NCBI GenBank assembly: GCA_028386065.3
Contig: JAKUCV010002014.1
Location: 141,541 to 205,540 of the forward strand
Origin: Turnera subulata
Taxonomy: Eukaryota; Streptophyta; Magnoliopsida; Malpighiales; Passifloraceae
Length of the DNA: 64,000 bases
Direction: 5' to 3'
Part shown: piece after piece, positions 22,874-33,967 of the stretch
How positions within the stretch are numbered: position 1 is the first letter of the stretch
Layout of the letters: each line of letters opens with the position of its first letter
Notes under the pieces: generated by a model
What the model was told of the DNA's origin: nothing
Databases searched by the model: none
What the model saw: only the letters and a program-made list of their open reading frames with translations
Program-made: the position numbers and the translations under genes

Positions 22874-22884
22874 AATTATATAAC
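22874..22884 (+). promoter_or_regulatory. TATA-box-like element of the MYB gene
   Basis: attatataaca lies about 135 bp upstream of the chosen ATG, a usual spacing for a plant gene with a ~100-bp leader. The leader is rich in CAA and A runs (22965-22990). Confidence 0.45.
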
Positions 22885-23017
22885 ACCACCATACCATCCA
22901 ATCTCTCAATCCCTCAATTCTTGAGACAAGCAAAAGAAAAAACAGTGATTCGAGGAGACAAAAAAAAAAAAAAAAACAACAACAACATTGAGCCCACCAA
23001 AAGTATTATCAATCACG

Positions 23018-23545
23018 ATGAGGAATCCATCATCTTCAGGCAACAACAACATGAGCAAGAGTACAATAACCCCTTGTTGCAGCAAAGTGGGCATAAAGAG
23101 AGGGCCATGGACACCAGAGGAAGATGAGCTCTTGGCAAGCTACGTAAGGAAGGAGGGAGAGGGCCGGTGGCGCACGCTGCCCAAGCGTGCCGGACTTCTC
23201 CGGTGTGGCAAGAGCTGCCGGCTCCGGTGGATGAACTATCTCCGGCCTAATGTTAAGAGAGGTCGTATTGCTCCAGATGAGGAAGATCTAATCCTTAGGC
23301 TTCATAGACTGCTAGGTAACAGGTATATTTCTTATTATAGAATGAATCAGATCTTTGATGGATTAATATATTACATGGGCTTGCCTAATTATTTGTTTTT
23401 CCTCTATTTTGCCTACCTTCTTTTCTGCGAGATTAGCATACCCTCCTATTAATATGTTTAATTAATTTTCACCCCAAGTGTTTTTTTTTTTCCTTTAATT
23501 ATTTTTTATACTATTTTCCTTCTGCTGCTTTAGGGTTTGTTCCTG

Positions 23546-23580
<35 letters not shown>

Positions 23581-24682
23581 AATACATATGCGTATGTGCA
23601 TGTGTCACCTTTTCTGTGAGGATCGATTAACTATAATTCCCGAATTCCGATTCATATGTAGGGTTTTCATTTTTTGTCTTAATTTCAATCGGATCTCTAT
23701 CTGTCTGCATATATATAGTAGCACATGTTAGAGTATTTCTCTTATCGATCTTGATTGGATTTCATATTTAAAATCTTTCCAAAGTTACCAATTAAACCAG
23801 ATCTTTTGAACGTTCTGCATCTTTTGCTTGTCAGTTATGGTGCACCAATTCTCTCTTTGGTGTGTGGATGGGTAGGTGAAAATGTATAGAGACATCTAGG
23901 TCACTATTGGTTTTGGGGTAGATATGAACCTTTTAATCATCACTTTCCAATCAATTTCAATGGGTGGTCATGTATAACATAGGTGTGGATCTATATATAT
24001 GATTATCATTTTTTTTTCAATGGCATCCTTTTAAGTCTTAATGTTCACTTTCAGGTGGTCTTTGATAGCTGGGAGGATACCAGGGCGCACTGATAATGAG
24101 ATTAAGAACTACTGGAATACCCATCTTAGCAAGAAGCTCATTAGCCAAGGAATAGATCCAAGAACTCACAAGCCATTGAACCCTACCCTCACTAATTATC
24201 CAGAACAAGTAGCCAGTATTCCACAACTATCTTGTAATCCTACCTTTTTCCACCATCAGTTGCAAGAAACCGGTACGAGCCGGGCAGGAACAACAGCCAC
24301 AAAAATAAGTGAAGATCTTACAATCACCAATGTAGATGGACATCAAGACCAGTTTCTCAATGATGGTACTCGAAACTGGCCTACTTGTGATGAAACTTTA
24401 ACGGGGTTACAAAATGGCCCTGAACACAACATTATTAATGCACAAGACTCCAACTTGAGGAATGCAAATTATGACGATGCTTTCTCTTCCTTTCTAGATT
24501 CTTTGTTGAACGACAACATATTTCTCCATCAGCAGCAGCTTCAGCCTATGGAACCATTGGTTCACCCTTTTTCCTCTTCAGAAGAGGGTTTCAATCAGCG
24601 GGTTTGGGATGATGAACTGGTCGTATCTTCAATGGCAGCCTTTGGGGAAAAAGAAGGTTCTTTAAACCCTCATCCATCTTGA
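23018..24682 (+). CDS. MYB5: R2R3-MYB transcription factor, MYB5/PH4 type (two exons)
   Basis: Exons 23018-23322 and 24055-24682 join across a GT...AG intron to give 310 aa. The start at 23018 (MRNPSS) is preferred because grape MYB5-type proteins begin in the same way. R2 is about residues 27-78 and R3 79-130, with the expected Trp residues (31, 51 and 71 in R2; 103 and 122 in R3, the first R3 Trp being Ile as usual). The bHLH-binding signature DLx2Rx3Lx6Lx3R spans residues 90-109 and is split by the intron. The C-terminal motif [14 protein letters not shown] (about 242-255) is typical of the MYB5 group. In other plants such nuclear factors work with bHLH and WD40 partners on proanthocyanidin, seed-coat and vacuolar-acidity genes. 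There is no intron between R2 and early R3. The frame is intact and the gene is probably functional. Confidence 0.93.
23323..24054 (+). other. Intron of the MYB gene with (CT)n repeat
   Basis: 732 bp, donor AG|GTATAT and acceptor TTTCAG|GTGG. It falls in the R3 codon for Arg of LGNR/WSL, a conserved R2R3-MYB intron site. A (TC)n run at 23549-23577 lies inside. Confidence 0.9.
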
Positions 24683-27600
24683 CCCTGCACCAAAGTGAAT
24701 GGTGAAAATTAGATACTCAGACTGTCATTGGAATGCTGTAAATGTTTTGTTGTAAAGTTCTTGCTGTTTCTCTCGGGATATATACACATGTGATAGTTAA
24801 ACTTGTTGTGTAAAAGTGTACGCAAAATGGACGCATGGTTGTGTTGTTGTTGTTGTTTTTCGTTTTTCATCAGCATGGTTGAGTTGTTTAAGTTGCATTG
24901 TGTGGAACAGATTAACTTAATTAATGCATTTCACAACGTTTTACTGTTTCTTTTTTTTTCTGATTAATCAACGTTTTCTTTTATTGATTTAAAAACCGTG
25001 TGAATTGTTTTTCTTTAAGAAAACCCATGGTGGCTCGATGCTTCAAGGTTCGAGTGTTCTATCTTCGATCTACAGATTTATAGCTTGGTATGTACATATA
25101 TAGGAGCTCTATCTTTTTAATTTGTGTTTTTTTCTCTTCTCATTTCCCCTCAGAGAAAATTAGTTTGGGAGAGCTTTACCTCTTAGTATGTTGAGCCGGC
25201 TCGAATTGGAAAAAACCAATAGCTAACTAAAAATAACATATCCATTTCTTTCTAGCTTATCAAAGTGTAAGAGTTTGCAGTAGGAGGATGACTTAACAAA
25301 AGAAGTCACGGCAAAAGCTTTTAGTAGTGTTCATACATTAGTTTTTTTTTTGTTTTTGATGCTAAGTGTTCATACATTAGTTACAATATTGCACAGAACA
25401 GAAATACTATCAACGGCATGTTGGTTGTTTTTGGTCAGAAATAGCTGTTGGTTTAACGTGGAATACTAATGACGAATATATGCATATATCCTGACTACAA
25501 CTTGATTTTCAACTCGTTGTATTCACTAAACTAGCAACAAGCAGTGGTCTATTAGTTGCTGCTGGTTGCCTTACCTTTTTATCCGCAGAAAATTCAAACC
25601 TGTGTTTTCTGCTGTTACTCATCAAATCCCACAATTATGTAGTTATTCTTTTCCAAGAAATGAGCTCCACTGACGTGATTATCACAACTGCTCGCTCCTA
25701 AGGGCAGGAAATTACACGAGTTTGAAATTTCCACGACAGTTTTATAGCTAGAAACCTAGCTTAGACAACAAGGTTTTAGACAATGCATTCATTTCCATTC
25801 TAATATACATTAACTTCACGGCAAACCTAAGTGGTAGTCCACCTGGTAGTGAGAATAATAGTTTTTTCCTCCTCAACTTGTAGATTTAGTTGAAATTGAA
25901 AAATAAAAAAAAAAAGGAAGCTAGTTATATAGCCCACATGGTGGGTGATTTCTTCCCAAACTCATATATATACACAGACATCCAGGCAACACTTACAAAT
26001 CTGCCACACCCGATAGCCCACATGCGAGACCATTTTTCAATGTGATCTCCTTATCGACCAGCAATGTCATGTGCATACAGAAATAATTGCATGAAAATTA
26101 GTCAAGGTGGCTTAATTATTTTATGCTAATTAACCTATAGCTGTACTAAAGAAAACCGAAAACTACAGCAAACAGTCAATTAGGAAGTAACTGAGGGAAA
26201 GGAAAGGATATCTAATCACAACATTTGGTATGTGAAAATTGTTCCTATTACTTTGTGGACATGAAACTGTATATTGTCATATCTATAAGGGGGTCTTAAC
26301 TCAATCATCTTCATATATTTAGCCATTAAGTATATACTATTGTATATATGACATTTTGGTGTTAATTAAAGTTTTCCAGCTGATGCACATAACTAGCTTT
26401 CTCTCTCGATATAATAATCTGTGTTTTTCTTGTTTCTAGTCGTAATAGTTAATCCGTTCTCTAAATCTCTAGTTTATATGTTGAAACAAATATGTATGGC
26501 ATTTGAACTAGTTCCTGAATTGATGGCGGGCACATGCATGAATGCCAAGGACTAGCTAGAAGCAGTAGAAGGTTTAGACGATCTGTTAACTCAAAATCTT
26601 AGCTCATGAGTCAATATCTTAATTTGGATTCCATAAGCATATAGTTTTTACTGACGAAGTACCTGCTCAATTAAGAGTTGCTTAGAAGGGAAAAGAATCA
26701 TCTTCAGTCAGAACAATATTTGCACATGAATATAGAAAAGCAATGATCACCAAGCGAGTTGATTTACACTTAGTCATGAGAGTTGCTTGAGATATATATG
26801 TCAGAAATGCTTTAACACATACGATCAATAATCAAGGGGAAAAATAAAAAGACAGCTACAAGACATATCTTTGAAAATCCAAAATTTTCTGAAGAAGAAC
26901 TTTCGTTTATGAATTTATCTCAAAGTAGATTTAATTACTATGCCAAATCGAGAAACAGATATATAATTATAATTTGAGCTAAACTTTTTCTTTAAAAAAA
27001 ATACACTATTTATTCTTGATGATGTATGGGGAATTAACTGTGGCGCCTAATTATATCGGAGTAACATATAAATAACCTCTATTTGCCTATATGCTCCAGT
27101 CCGATATGAATACCCTTGTCATACTCTACTTACGGATTTTATTAAAATTTTCAATTCACGGTTCGATACAAGATAAATTAGAAAAAAAAAATTCAAGTCC
27201 ATTATATTAATTGATGTCTGGAACGTTCTCTATCTCATCACAGGAATAGGACCCTTATATATGAGCCAATTAATGGAAAGTTTCAGAAACCTAAGTGAGT
27301 CAGGGAAAAAAGAGAAAAGAAAGAAAGAAAATGTTCCCCCCCAACCTAATGAAAGGTAGATGATGGTTTCGAATGCATGATATGCATGATATTTGAGGTT
27401 GGTGCAGTTGAGTAGGTGGTACAGTTGACTCATGGATGCACCTCATGTTTTTTTTTTTGTTTTTTGGTAGAAGATGCACCTCATGTTTTGTAGGGTGCAT
27501 TAAGCAAAGAAGCATCCAAAACTCAAAAAGGTAGTTCCACTACTGTAAAACTGAATACTATGGTTTGTTTTTATAAAAGAAAAAAAAACATAAAGTACAT

Positions 27601-29231
27601 CTCTCTTTTCACAACCGTAAATGGAGAGGTGATCAATTCCAAAGTGAAACCAAATTTGACAAGCAACATGTCAGATACTCATGTTAATATTTCCTTGTGA
27701 GTCAATGTTATAGATGCCTCTAATTAATGGCAAAGCCATTGCAAGTAATGAGAAAGAAGATCAAGAAGTTACCTATGTAGACGGCTATATTGCAAATCAC
27801 AAGCAAGAGCTATTGGTAGCTAGCCTGTTCACATAAATATATAGAATTAATCATATATCCTAGTTGACCCTCTGAAGAACATTACAAAGCAAGTTAAAAA
27901 AACATCAGAGAACATAGAGGAAGGTAGTATTTAATTACAGTTCATATATTCGACTGACCTGTAAAACTGAAAGCTCACACTGGTATAGTGGGAAATGGGC
28001 ACATTCTACTCTCCGCCATCTCCATTTTCCATCTCGAAAAGAAGTTGGACAAGTTTAACAAAAGAGGGACTGGAAAGTATTGCATAAACCAGATATTCAA
28101 GTTTGAGGAAATGTTGCCAAGTTATTAACGCGGATGGTGAAGAATATTTGTGCACTCTTTTTTTTCTGATCGTGGATGTTACCCAGCATTTCCATTGGAG
28201 AACCATGGCTCGTACGTAGGTGCACCAGCTACCCTTCTTTTTGTACTTGGGTTTGCATTTCTTTTAATGTAAGACCATCTGCTGAGGTTATTCTTGTAAA
28301 TTGAATGCTAAGAGTTGCTACAGTATTGAGCAGCAACATATGCTCTTTCCTTTTATCACTTTAATAACATCATCTTCTATTATATAATCATGATTCGTTA
28401 TGTGCCTTGAAGTTTATTGTTGTATCACTACTTTTTGCAGTCTGAATTCTTTTGATCAGCTGGTGATATCTGTCTTGCCGTTGCTGCTTTTGGTGTTCAA
28501 GACTTTTTTTTCCCTTATGGCCTTGCAGTTTGTAGGGCAAGAAGAGAGAATTATGTTCACAGGTTAGAGCTGAGTTTAGACGGTTTCTCTATAAATCCAG
28601 GTTACCACACAAGACATGGTAGACACAATCACGCATCAACTCCTACCACGATGAATAAATTCAACTCCTTTGACATTCCTTCTCATAATCAAGACTAGTA
28701 TTTTAGAAAAGAGAGTGTAACTCAAATTGTTAACCAGGGGTGGTTTATTTGGTTAGGGTTAAATCAACACTACCATTGGTTGGTGTGTGCATGATCTAAC
28801 CATACTATTGTAAGCTCTTGCTGAGGCTCGCCCAGCCTCAACTTTTTCCAAGCCAAAATAAATAAAACCAATTTGGGTTAGAAATTTGCATAGATACCAT
28901 ACTATGCGAGCTAGCTACAGCACAATATGAGACAAATCAATCCAAAAGTTATTCTGTCGTCTCACGAATAATATTACCTGCAGCTACTTTCCTCGATATA
29001 TAGCTATTCTCATCAACTGCTAAAAGCATGAGAGGAGTAGTGGTAGGTGGTAGCATGACTATTGAGAGGACTGTACGTGTGTTTATCAATTAGGACTGTG
29101 TGTTTTAGATCCAATTGACGCCTCGGTTTTCCATCATAAAATAACAGCAGTTGGGGTCTGATTTTATTTTGTCGTACAGTGATCATTTTTGCAGAGTCAC
29201 TCTATAATGCACAAACTAAATCTCATCAATT
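24683..29231. other. Long AT-rich intergenic region
   Basis: The first ~150 bp are the MYB 3' UTR. Beyond that I find no ORF over about 70 codons with any recognisable content, no paired LTRs and no tRNA. A few simple A/T runs (25340, 27450) are present. Unrecognised non-coding RNA or regulatory DNA cannot be excluded. Confidence 0.5.
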
Positions 29232-29428
29232 TATTAGAGATAGGACTTATATCTGGTATTTAGGATAGCTACTGTAATTAGATAGTGATGACACTCTTGT
29301 GTATTATCGTGTACCTCATCATATAAGTCTACTAGTCCTAGTGTAACACTGCTACTCATACTATAATACAATGGTAAGGGCCAGCGTATTCCGTGTGCCT
29401 TTCTATTTCCAGATTGTGTGTTTCTATA
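29232..29428 (+). repeat. 5' LTR of the copia element
   Basis: 197 bp. It differs from the 3' LTR at three sites: tattta/tagtta, agcgta/agtgta and atttcc/attccc. Confidence 0.95.
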
Positions 29429-29441
29429 TGGTAGCGGAGCC
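29429..29441 (+). other. Primer binding site of the copia element
   Basis: TGGTAGCGGAGCC follows the LTR with no gap. It differs at two positions from TGGTATCAGAGCC, and the same variant is used by the element at 54010. Confidence 0.75.
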
Positions 29442-29453
29442 ATACAAGCCCTA

Positions 29454-30893
29454 ATGGCAACAGATCCTAAAAATGTTGAGAGTGCGAGTAAAATAGATGA
29501 GAGTGCAGAGTCTTCAAAATCTTCTACTATAGTGGTTCCGAAGGTGGCGATTTAGGATCCGGCCACGCATCCACTATCACAGGTTCATCATCACATCTCT
29601 ATTAAATTAACTGAAACTAACTATGTGTTTTGGCGTGCTCAGATGGAGCCCTTCTTGATTGGTCAAGGTGTTATGGGTTTTATCGATGGTTCAATCCCTT
29701 GCCCAGCGTCCATGAGACTATCTACTACATGTGGAGGACAGTTTGAACCAAACCCAGATTTCCAACACTAGGTGCAACAAGATTGCCTCATTTTGAGTGG
29801 TATTCTGTCCTCTGTCACTGAAGGTGTTTTCTCCACTATGGTGAACAAAACGACTTCCCGTGAAGCCTGGGAAGCATTGGAGGAAACTCTGGCTGCCCCT
29901 AATAACACCCGGGTTATGGCTCTCCACATGGCTTTGCAAAGGTTGGAACAGCAACCTGATGAACCTGTTGCGCGATTTCTGCAGCGTGGCAAGCAGCTTG
30001 CCGATGAGATGGCTGCGTCCGGTAAACCGTTAACTCCCAATGACTTTAATGTTTATATTTTTCGAGGGCTGAAAGCTGAGTTCAAGCCACTCACAGCCTC
30101 GCTGCAGACTCCCATCGAGCCAGTTAAATTCTCTGAACTGCAAAGTTTACTAATGAGCCATGAATTTATATATGATGATCCTGTTAAGTCTTTGAATATT
30201 GAGTCTTCTGCCCCTCCTGCTGCACCTGCGGCATTACTGGCCACGCCGGCACCAACTTTTCAGGTCGCACAGCGAGCTCCTTTCCCTTCTCAGAGGCGTG
30301 GGAATCGTGGTCGCGGCAACAACCGTGGCCGAGGAGGTAAGAACTGGGGCCGTGGCCGGGATGGTTATGACCATGGGTCTTCTTGGGGCTCAAACTGGAA
30401 TTCTGATGCACCGCCCCCACGATGTCAGATTTGTGGTAAACATGGTCATATTGCGTCTCACTGTTATCACAGGCATGCACCGGCACCTCCATCTGCGCCA
30501 TCCTCTTATGCTGGTTCTTCTCCTTCCTTTTGGTATCCGGACACGGAAGCAAGTCATCACGCTTCTCCTGACTTTCACCAGTTCCACAATTATGATGATT
30601 ATCAAGGTTCGGATTCTTTGCAAGTAGGTAATGGTGCTCAACTTTCGATTGCGGGTATTGGCTCTCAGACCTTGTCTCATTTCCCTAAACCTTTGTATTT
30701 GTTTGATGTCCTACATGTTCCAGACCTTACAAAGTCTCTTCTTTCAGTTCAAAAGTTTACCAGAGATAATCATGTATTCTTTGAATTTCACCCTAGCTAT
30801 TTTTGTGTCAAGGATCAGGATACCAAGACAACACTTCTCACAGGTCCGAGCGTTGATGGCTTGTATCAAATGCCCTCTCTCTCTTGTCGTTAA
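29454..30893 (+). pseudogene. copia gag-protease, open except for nonsense codons
   Basis: The frame starts at ATG 29454 (MATDPKNVES), is cut by TAG at 29553 and TAG at 29769, then is open to TAA at 30891, all in one frame. Gag domain text includes TETNYVFWRAQMEPFL, SREAWEALEETLA and RVMALHMALQRLEQ. An Arg/Gly-rich basic region (about 30290-30360) precedes a CCHC knuckle CQICGKHGHIASHC (30421-30462). The protease site reads FWYPDTEASHH (30528-30560), where DTEAS replaces the usual D(T/S)GA(S/T): the Asp is kept and the Gly is Glu, which should impair cleavage. The last part (FDVLHVPDLTKSLLSVQKFT) leads toward integrase. Confidence 0.9.
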
Positions 30894-33752
30894 CGTCTCC
30901 AGACTTTCCTTGCTGTTCGGGTCACACCGTTAGTATGGCACAGACGATTGGGGCATCCTCACTCTCGTGTTCAACAACAACTGCTGTCCAGCCAGTGTCT
31001 TCCAGTTCTTCGTTCCTCTAGTATGTCGCCTTGTCCTCGTTGTCCTTTGGGCAAGCAGTGTCGCCTGTCATTGTCTTCCAGTAATAAATGGTCCACGTCA
31101 CCCTTAGAGTTAGTTTATAGTGATGTTTGGGGACCTTCTCCAACCTCTAGTGTTGATGGACACAGTTATTATGTCGTGTTTTTAGATGATTATAGCAAGT
31201 TCATTTGGTTCTATCCAATTACCAATAAATCTGATGTGTTTTCTCGATTCCTCATGTTCCAAAAGTGTGTTGAAAAACAATTCTCACTTAGAATCAAAGC
31301 TGTTCAAACTGATTGGGGTGGTGAGTACCGCAAGTTGAATAAATTTTTCCACGATAATGGAATTCAACATCGCGTGATGTGCCCTCATACTTTTGAGCAA
31401 CAAGGTGCAATTGAACGTAGGCATAGGCACATTGTTGAAACTGGTTTGACGTTAATGGCAACAGCTCAAATCCCACGAAAATTCTGGCATTTCGCCTTTG
31501 AAACTGCAGTGTATCTCATCAATCGATTACCAACACCTGTGTTACACAACCAATCCCTTTTTCAGGTCCTGTTTAAATCTACTCCTGATTACTCCTTTCT
31601 AAAGGTCTTTGGTTGTTTGTGCTTTCCCCTACTTCGGCCTCACAATCACCATAAGATAGATTATTGCTCAGCTCCCTGTGTTTTCCTAAGATATAGCTCT
31701 CCACACTTAGGTTCACACTTAGGTTATCGTTGTTATGATCTTGATAAGAGACGTTATTATATTGCCCGTCACGTTACCTTCCATGAAAGTGTTTTCCCCT
31801 TTGCGTCTCACAAACAGGAAGTTATGCCCCAATCGGACTCCTCTTCTACTTGGACTACTGTGCCTCTAACTGTGCTGCTCCCTCGGCAAGGTACGTCTTC
31901 TCACTCAACTCAAATTCCAACACAAATTCAATCCGGAAAAATGTCTTCATCACCAACTCCAACTCCACCATTATTATCTTCACCCATTTCTTTCCGTGAT
32001 AGTCCACCCAGAACACCGCGTCCAACCTTGTCTGCTCCAAGTGTTCCCTCTCTTGTTGTGACTTCTCCTTCGTCTTCGTCACCGTCTCCTTCACCTTCTT
32101 TGCACTCTCTTCCTTCCTCACCTCCAAAACAAATGGTCTTGCGTCAGAATCGACGCCCACCAAACAGGTTCTCCCCATCAAATTACCATATCACCACTAC
32201 ACCAACACCCGTCATTGAATGTGAGCCCAATACCTTTAAAGAAGCTAACAAATTGCAGGAATGGCGCCACGCAATGGAGGAAGAGATGGCTGCCTTACGA
32301 CAAACAAAGACGTGGACCTTGGTTCCTTATGTTCACGGCATGAATCTGGTAGGGTGTCGATGGGTGTACCGGATTAAAAGGAAAGCTGATGGCACCATTG
32401 ATAGGTACAAGGCGAGGTTAGTGGCCAAAGGGTATCATCAACAAGCTGGCATAGATTATGGAGAAACCTTTAGCCCGGTAGTCAAACCGGCGACTATCCG
32501 TATTGTTCTTTCCTTGGCCTTATTGTGGAATTGGCCAGTGAAGCAATTAGATGTGAAGAATGCATTTCTAAATAGATCTCTGCAGGAGAGTGTTTACATG
32601 GAGCAGCCCCCGGGTTTTGTTGATGCCACACGACCGAGCCATGTCTGCCATCTACAGAAATCTCTATATGGTTTAAAGCAGGCTCCTCGAGCCTGGTATT
32701 CTCGTTTGAGTGATTTTCTGATTCGACAAGGTATTCATGTGTCTCAATCTGATCCGTCCTTGTTCATCTATCATCATAATAAAATCATGGCTTATATCTT
32801 GGTTTATGTGGATGACATTATAGTAACAGCCAATGACTCCTCTTTTCTGTCCTCCTTGCTTACTACTCTTGGCCAAACGTTTGCTCTACGTGACCTTGGG
32901 TCCCCTTCCTACTTCCTTGGTCTGGAAGTTCATCGTGCAAAAGGGGGATTAGTGTTGACACAGGAGAAGTATATTAGGGATCTCCTGAAGCGTGCTGGAA
33001 TGGAGTCATGCAAACCGGTAGAAACACCTGCCTCTACCTCACATGTGTTGCGTGCAGATGTTGGAGAAGCTCTTGCTGATCCAACAACCTATCGACATCT
33101 GGTAGGATCCCTGCAGTATCTGGCAATAACGCGACCAGACATAGCCTTCTCGGTGAGCAAGGTTAGTCGATATATGCATCGACCGACTCAGGAGCACATG
33201 GTAGCTGTGAAACGTATCTTACGTTATTTACAACACAGTATTACCCTGGGATTGTGTCTTCGGCCAGCAACGAAGTGGGAGCTCCAAGTCTTTATCGATG
33301 CTGATTGGGCAGGCAGCTTGGATGATCGGAGGTCTACTGCCGGTTTCTTTATTATGTACGGGGGCAATTTAATAGCCTGGGCCTCAAGAAAGCAACGGAC
33401 GGTGGCACGGTCCTCTACCGAAGCAGAATACAAGGCGATGGCAGACGGAGTTGCGGAGTTAATGTGGATTCAAGCCTTGATCCATGAGCTTGGAGCTCCG
33501 GCTGGGAAACCTATGTTATGGTGTGATAATCTCGGGGCAACCTTTATGAGTCGCAATCCAATTTTGAATGCTCGCACCAAGCATGTTGAAATTGATTACC
33601 ATTTCGTAAGGGAACAAGTTGCTAAAGGACAGCTCCAAGTGCAGTTTATCTCGAGCAGTGATCAACTAGCAAATGTCTTAACGAAACCATTGGCTACTGC
33701 ATCGTTCCAACAACTAAAAGCCAAACTCAACCTTTGTTCCAAACCGGGTTGA
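30894..33752 (+). CDS. copia pol: integrase, reverse transcriptase, RNase H (open frame)
   Basis: After the TAA at 30891 the same frame runs unbroken to 33752. It starts with the integrase zinc region (WHRRLGHPHS, CPRCPLGKQC), then DVWGPSPTSS, AVQTDWGGEYR and CPHTFEQQGAIERRHRHIVE for the integrase core (Asp, Asp, Glu in place). A Ser/Pro-rich linker (about 31860-32130) follows, then RT from EWRHAMEEEMAALRQ through VVKPATIRIVLSLAL, VKQLDVKNAFLN (first Asp) and ILVYVDDIIVTAND (YVDD), then RNase H with FIDADWAGS, SSTEAEYKAMADGVAELMWI and TKHVEIDYHFVREQV. About 950 aa, normal for the family. Without readthrough of the TAA it would need an internal start (for example Met at 30948), so it is unlikely to be made at a normal level. 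Confidence 0.9.
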   Translation, partial: RLQTFLAVRVTPLVWHRRLGHPHSRVQQQLLSSQCLPVLRSSSMSPCPRCPLGKQCRLSLSSSNKWSTSPLELVYSDVWGPSPTSSVDGHSYYVVFLDDYSKFIWFYPITNKSDVFSRFLMFQKCVEKQFSLRIKAVQTDWGGEYRKLNKFFHDNGIQHRVMCPHTFEQQGAIERRHRHIVETGLTLMATAQIPRKFWHFAFETAVYLINRLPTPVLHNQSLFQVLFKSTPDYSFLKVFGCLCFPLLRPHNHHKIDYCSAPCVFLRYSSPHLGSHLGYRCYDLDKRRYYIARHVTFHESVFPFASHKQEVMPQSDSSSTWTTVPLTVLLPRQGTSSHSTQIPTQIQSGKMSSSPTPTPPLLSSPISFRDSPPRTPRPTLSAPSVPSLVVTSPSSSSPSPSPSLHSLPSSPPKQMVLRQNRRPPNRFSPSNYHITTTPTPVIECEPNTFKEANKLQEWRHAMEEEMAALRQTKTWTLVPYVHGMNLVGCRWVYRIKRKADGTIDRYKARLVAKGYHQQAGIDYGETFSPVVKPATIRIVLSLALLWNWPVKQLDVKNAFLNRSLQESVYMEQPPGFVDATRPSHVCHLQKSLYGLKQAPRAWYSRLSDFLIRQGIHVSQSDPSLFIYHHNKIMAYILVYVDDIIVTANDSSFLSSLLTTLGQTFALRDLGSPSYFLGLEVHRAKGGLVLTQEKYIRDLLKRAGMESCKPVETPASTSHVLRADVGEALADPTTYRHLVGSLQYLAITRPDIAFSVSKVSRYMHRPTQEHMVAVKRILRYLQHSITLGLCLRPATKWELQVFIDADWAGSLDDRRSTAGFFIMYGGNLIAWASRKQRTVARSSTEAEYKAMADGVAELMWIQALIHELGAPAGKPMLWCDNLGATFMSRNPILNARTKHVEIDYHFVREQVAKGQLQVQFISSSDQLANVLTKPLATASFQQLKAKLNLCSKPG

Positions 33753-33753
33753 G

Positions 33754-33765
33754 TTTGAGGGGGGA
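33754..33765 (+). other. Polypurine tract of the copia element
   Basis: ttgaggggggat directly before the 3' LTR. Confidence 0.8.
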
Positions 33766-33962
33766 TATTAGAGATAGGACTTATATCTGGTAGTTAGGAT
33801 AGCTACTGTAATTAGATAGTGATGACACTCTTGTGTATTATCGTGTACCTCATCATATAAGTCTACTAGTCCTAGTGTAACACTGCTACTCATACTATAA
33901 TACAATGGTAAGGGCCAGTGTATTCCGTGTGCCTTTCTATTCCCAGATTGTGTGTTTCTATA
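33766..33962 (+). repeat. 3' LTR of the copia element
   Basis: 197 bp, TATTAG...CTATA, followed by the target-site copy cagtt. Confidence 0.95.
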
Positions 33963-33967
33963 CAGTT

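Larger units (their letters stand above)
29232..33962 (+). mobile_element. Young Ty1/copia element with TA...TA LTR ends
   Basis: 4731 bp with 197-bp LTRs (29232-29428 and 33766-33962) that differ at three positions by eye. Flanks caatt (29227-29231) and cagtt (33963-33967) form a 5-bp target duplication with one mismatch. The LTRs begin TATTAG and end CTATA in both copies, so the termini are TA...TA and not TG...CA. Inside are a primer site, one long gag-pol frame in copia order (gag, protease, integrase, RT, RNase H) and a polypurine tract. Short LTRs and total size fit the Ale/Retrofit-like lineage. Three in-frame nonsense codons (29553 TAG, 29769 TAG, 30891 TAA) are the only breaks I see. 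Confidence 0.95.

Noticed and set aside
22988..23017. Upstream TTG start adding ten residues to the MYB protein
   Set aside because: The ATG at 23018 gives MRNPSS, matching the start of MYB5-type proteins; the extra residues have no support.
23323..23452. Extension of the MYB frame past LLGNR ([11 protein letters not shown]...)
   Set aside because: It is intron sequence; the GT donor and downstream AG acceptor restore the conserved R3 repeat.
27230..28206. Short frames of 66-71 aa between MYB and the copia element
   Set aside because: No motif, ordinary length for chance frames in AT-rich DNA.
30199..30680. Other-frame ORFs of 96-142 aa in copia gag
   Set aside because: Shadows of the gag-protease frame.
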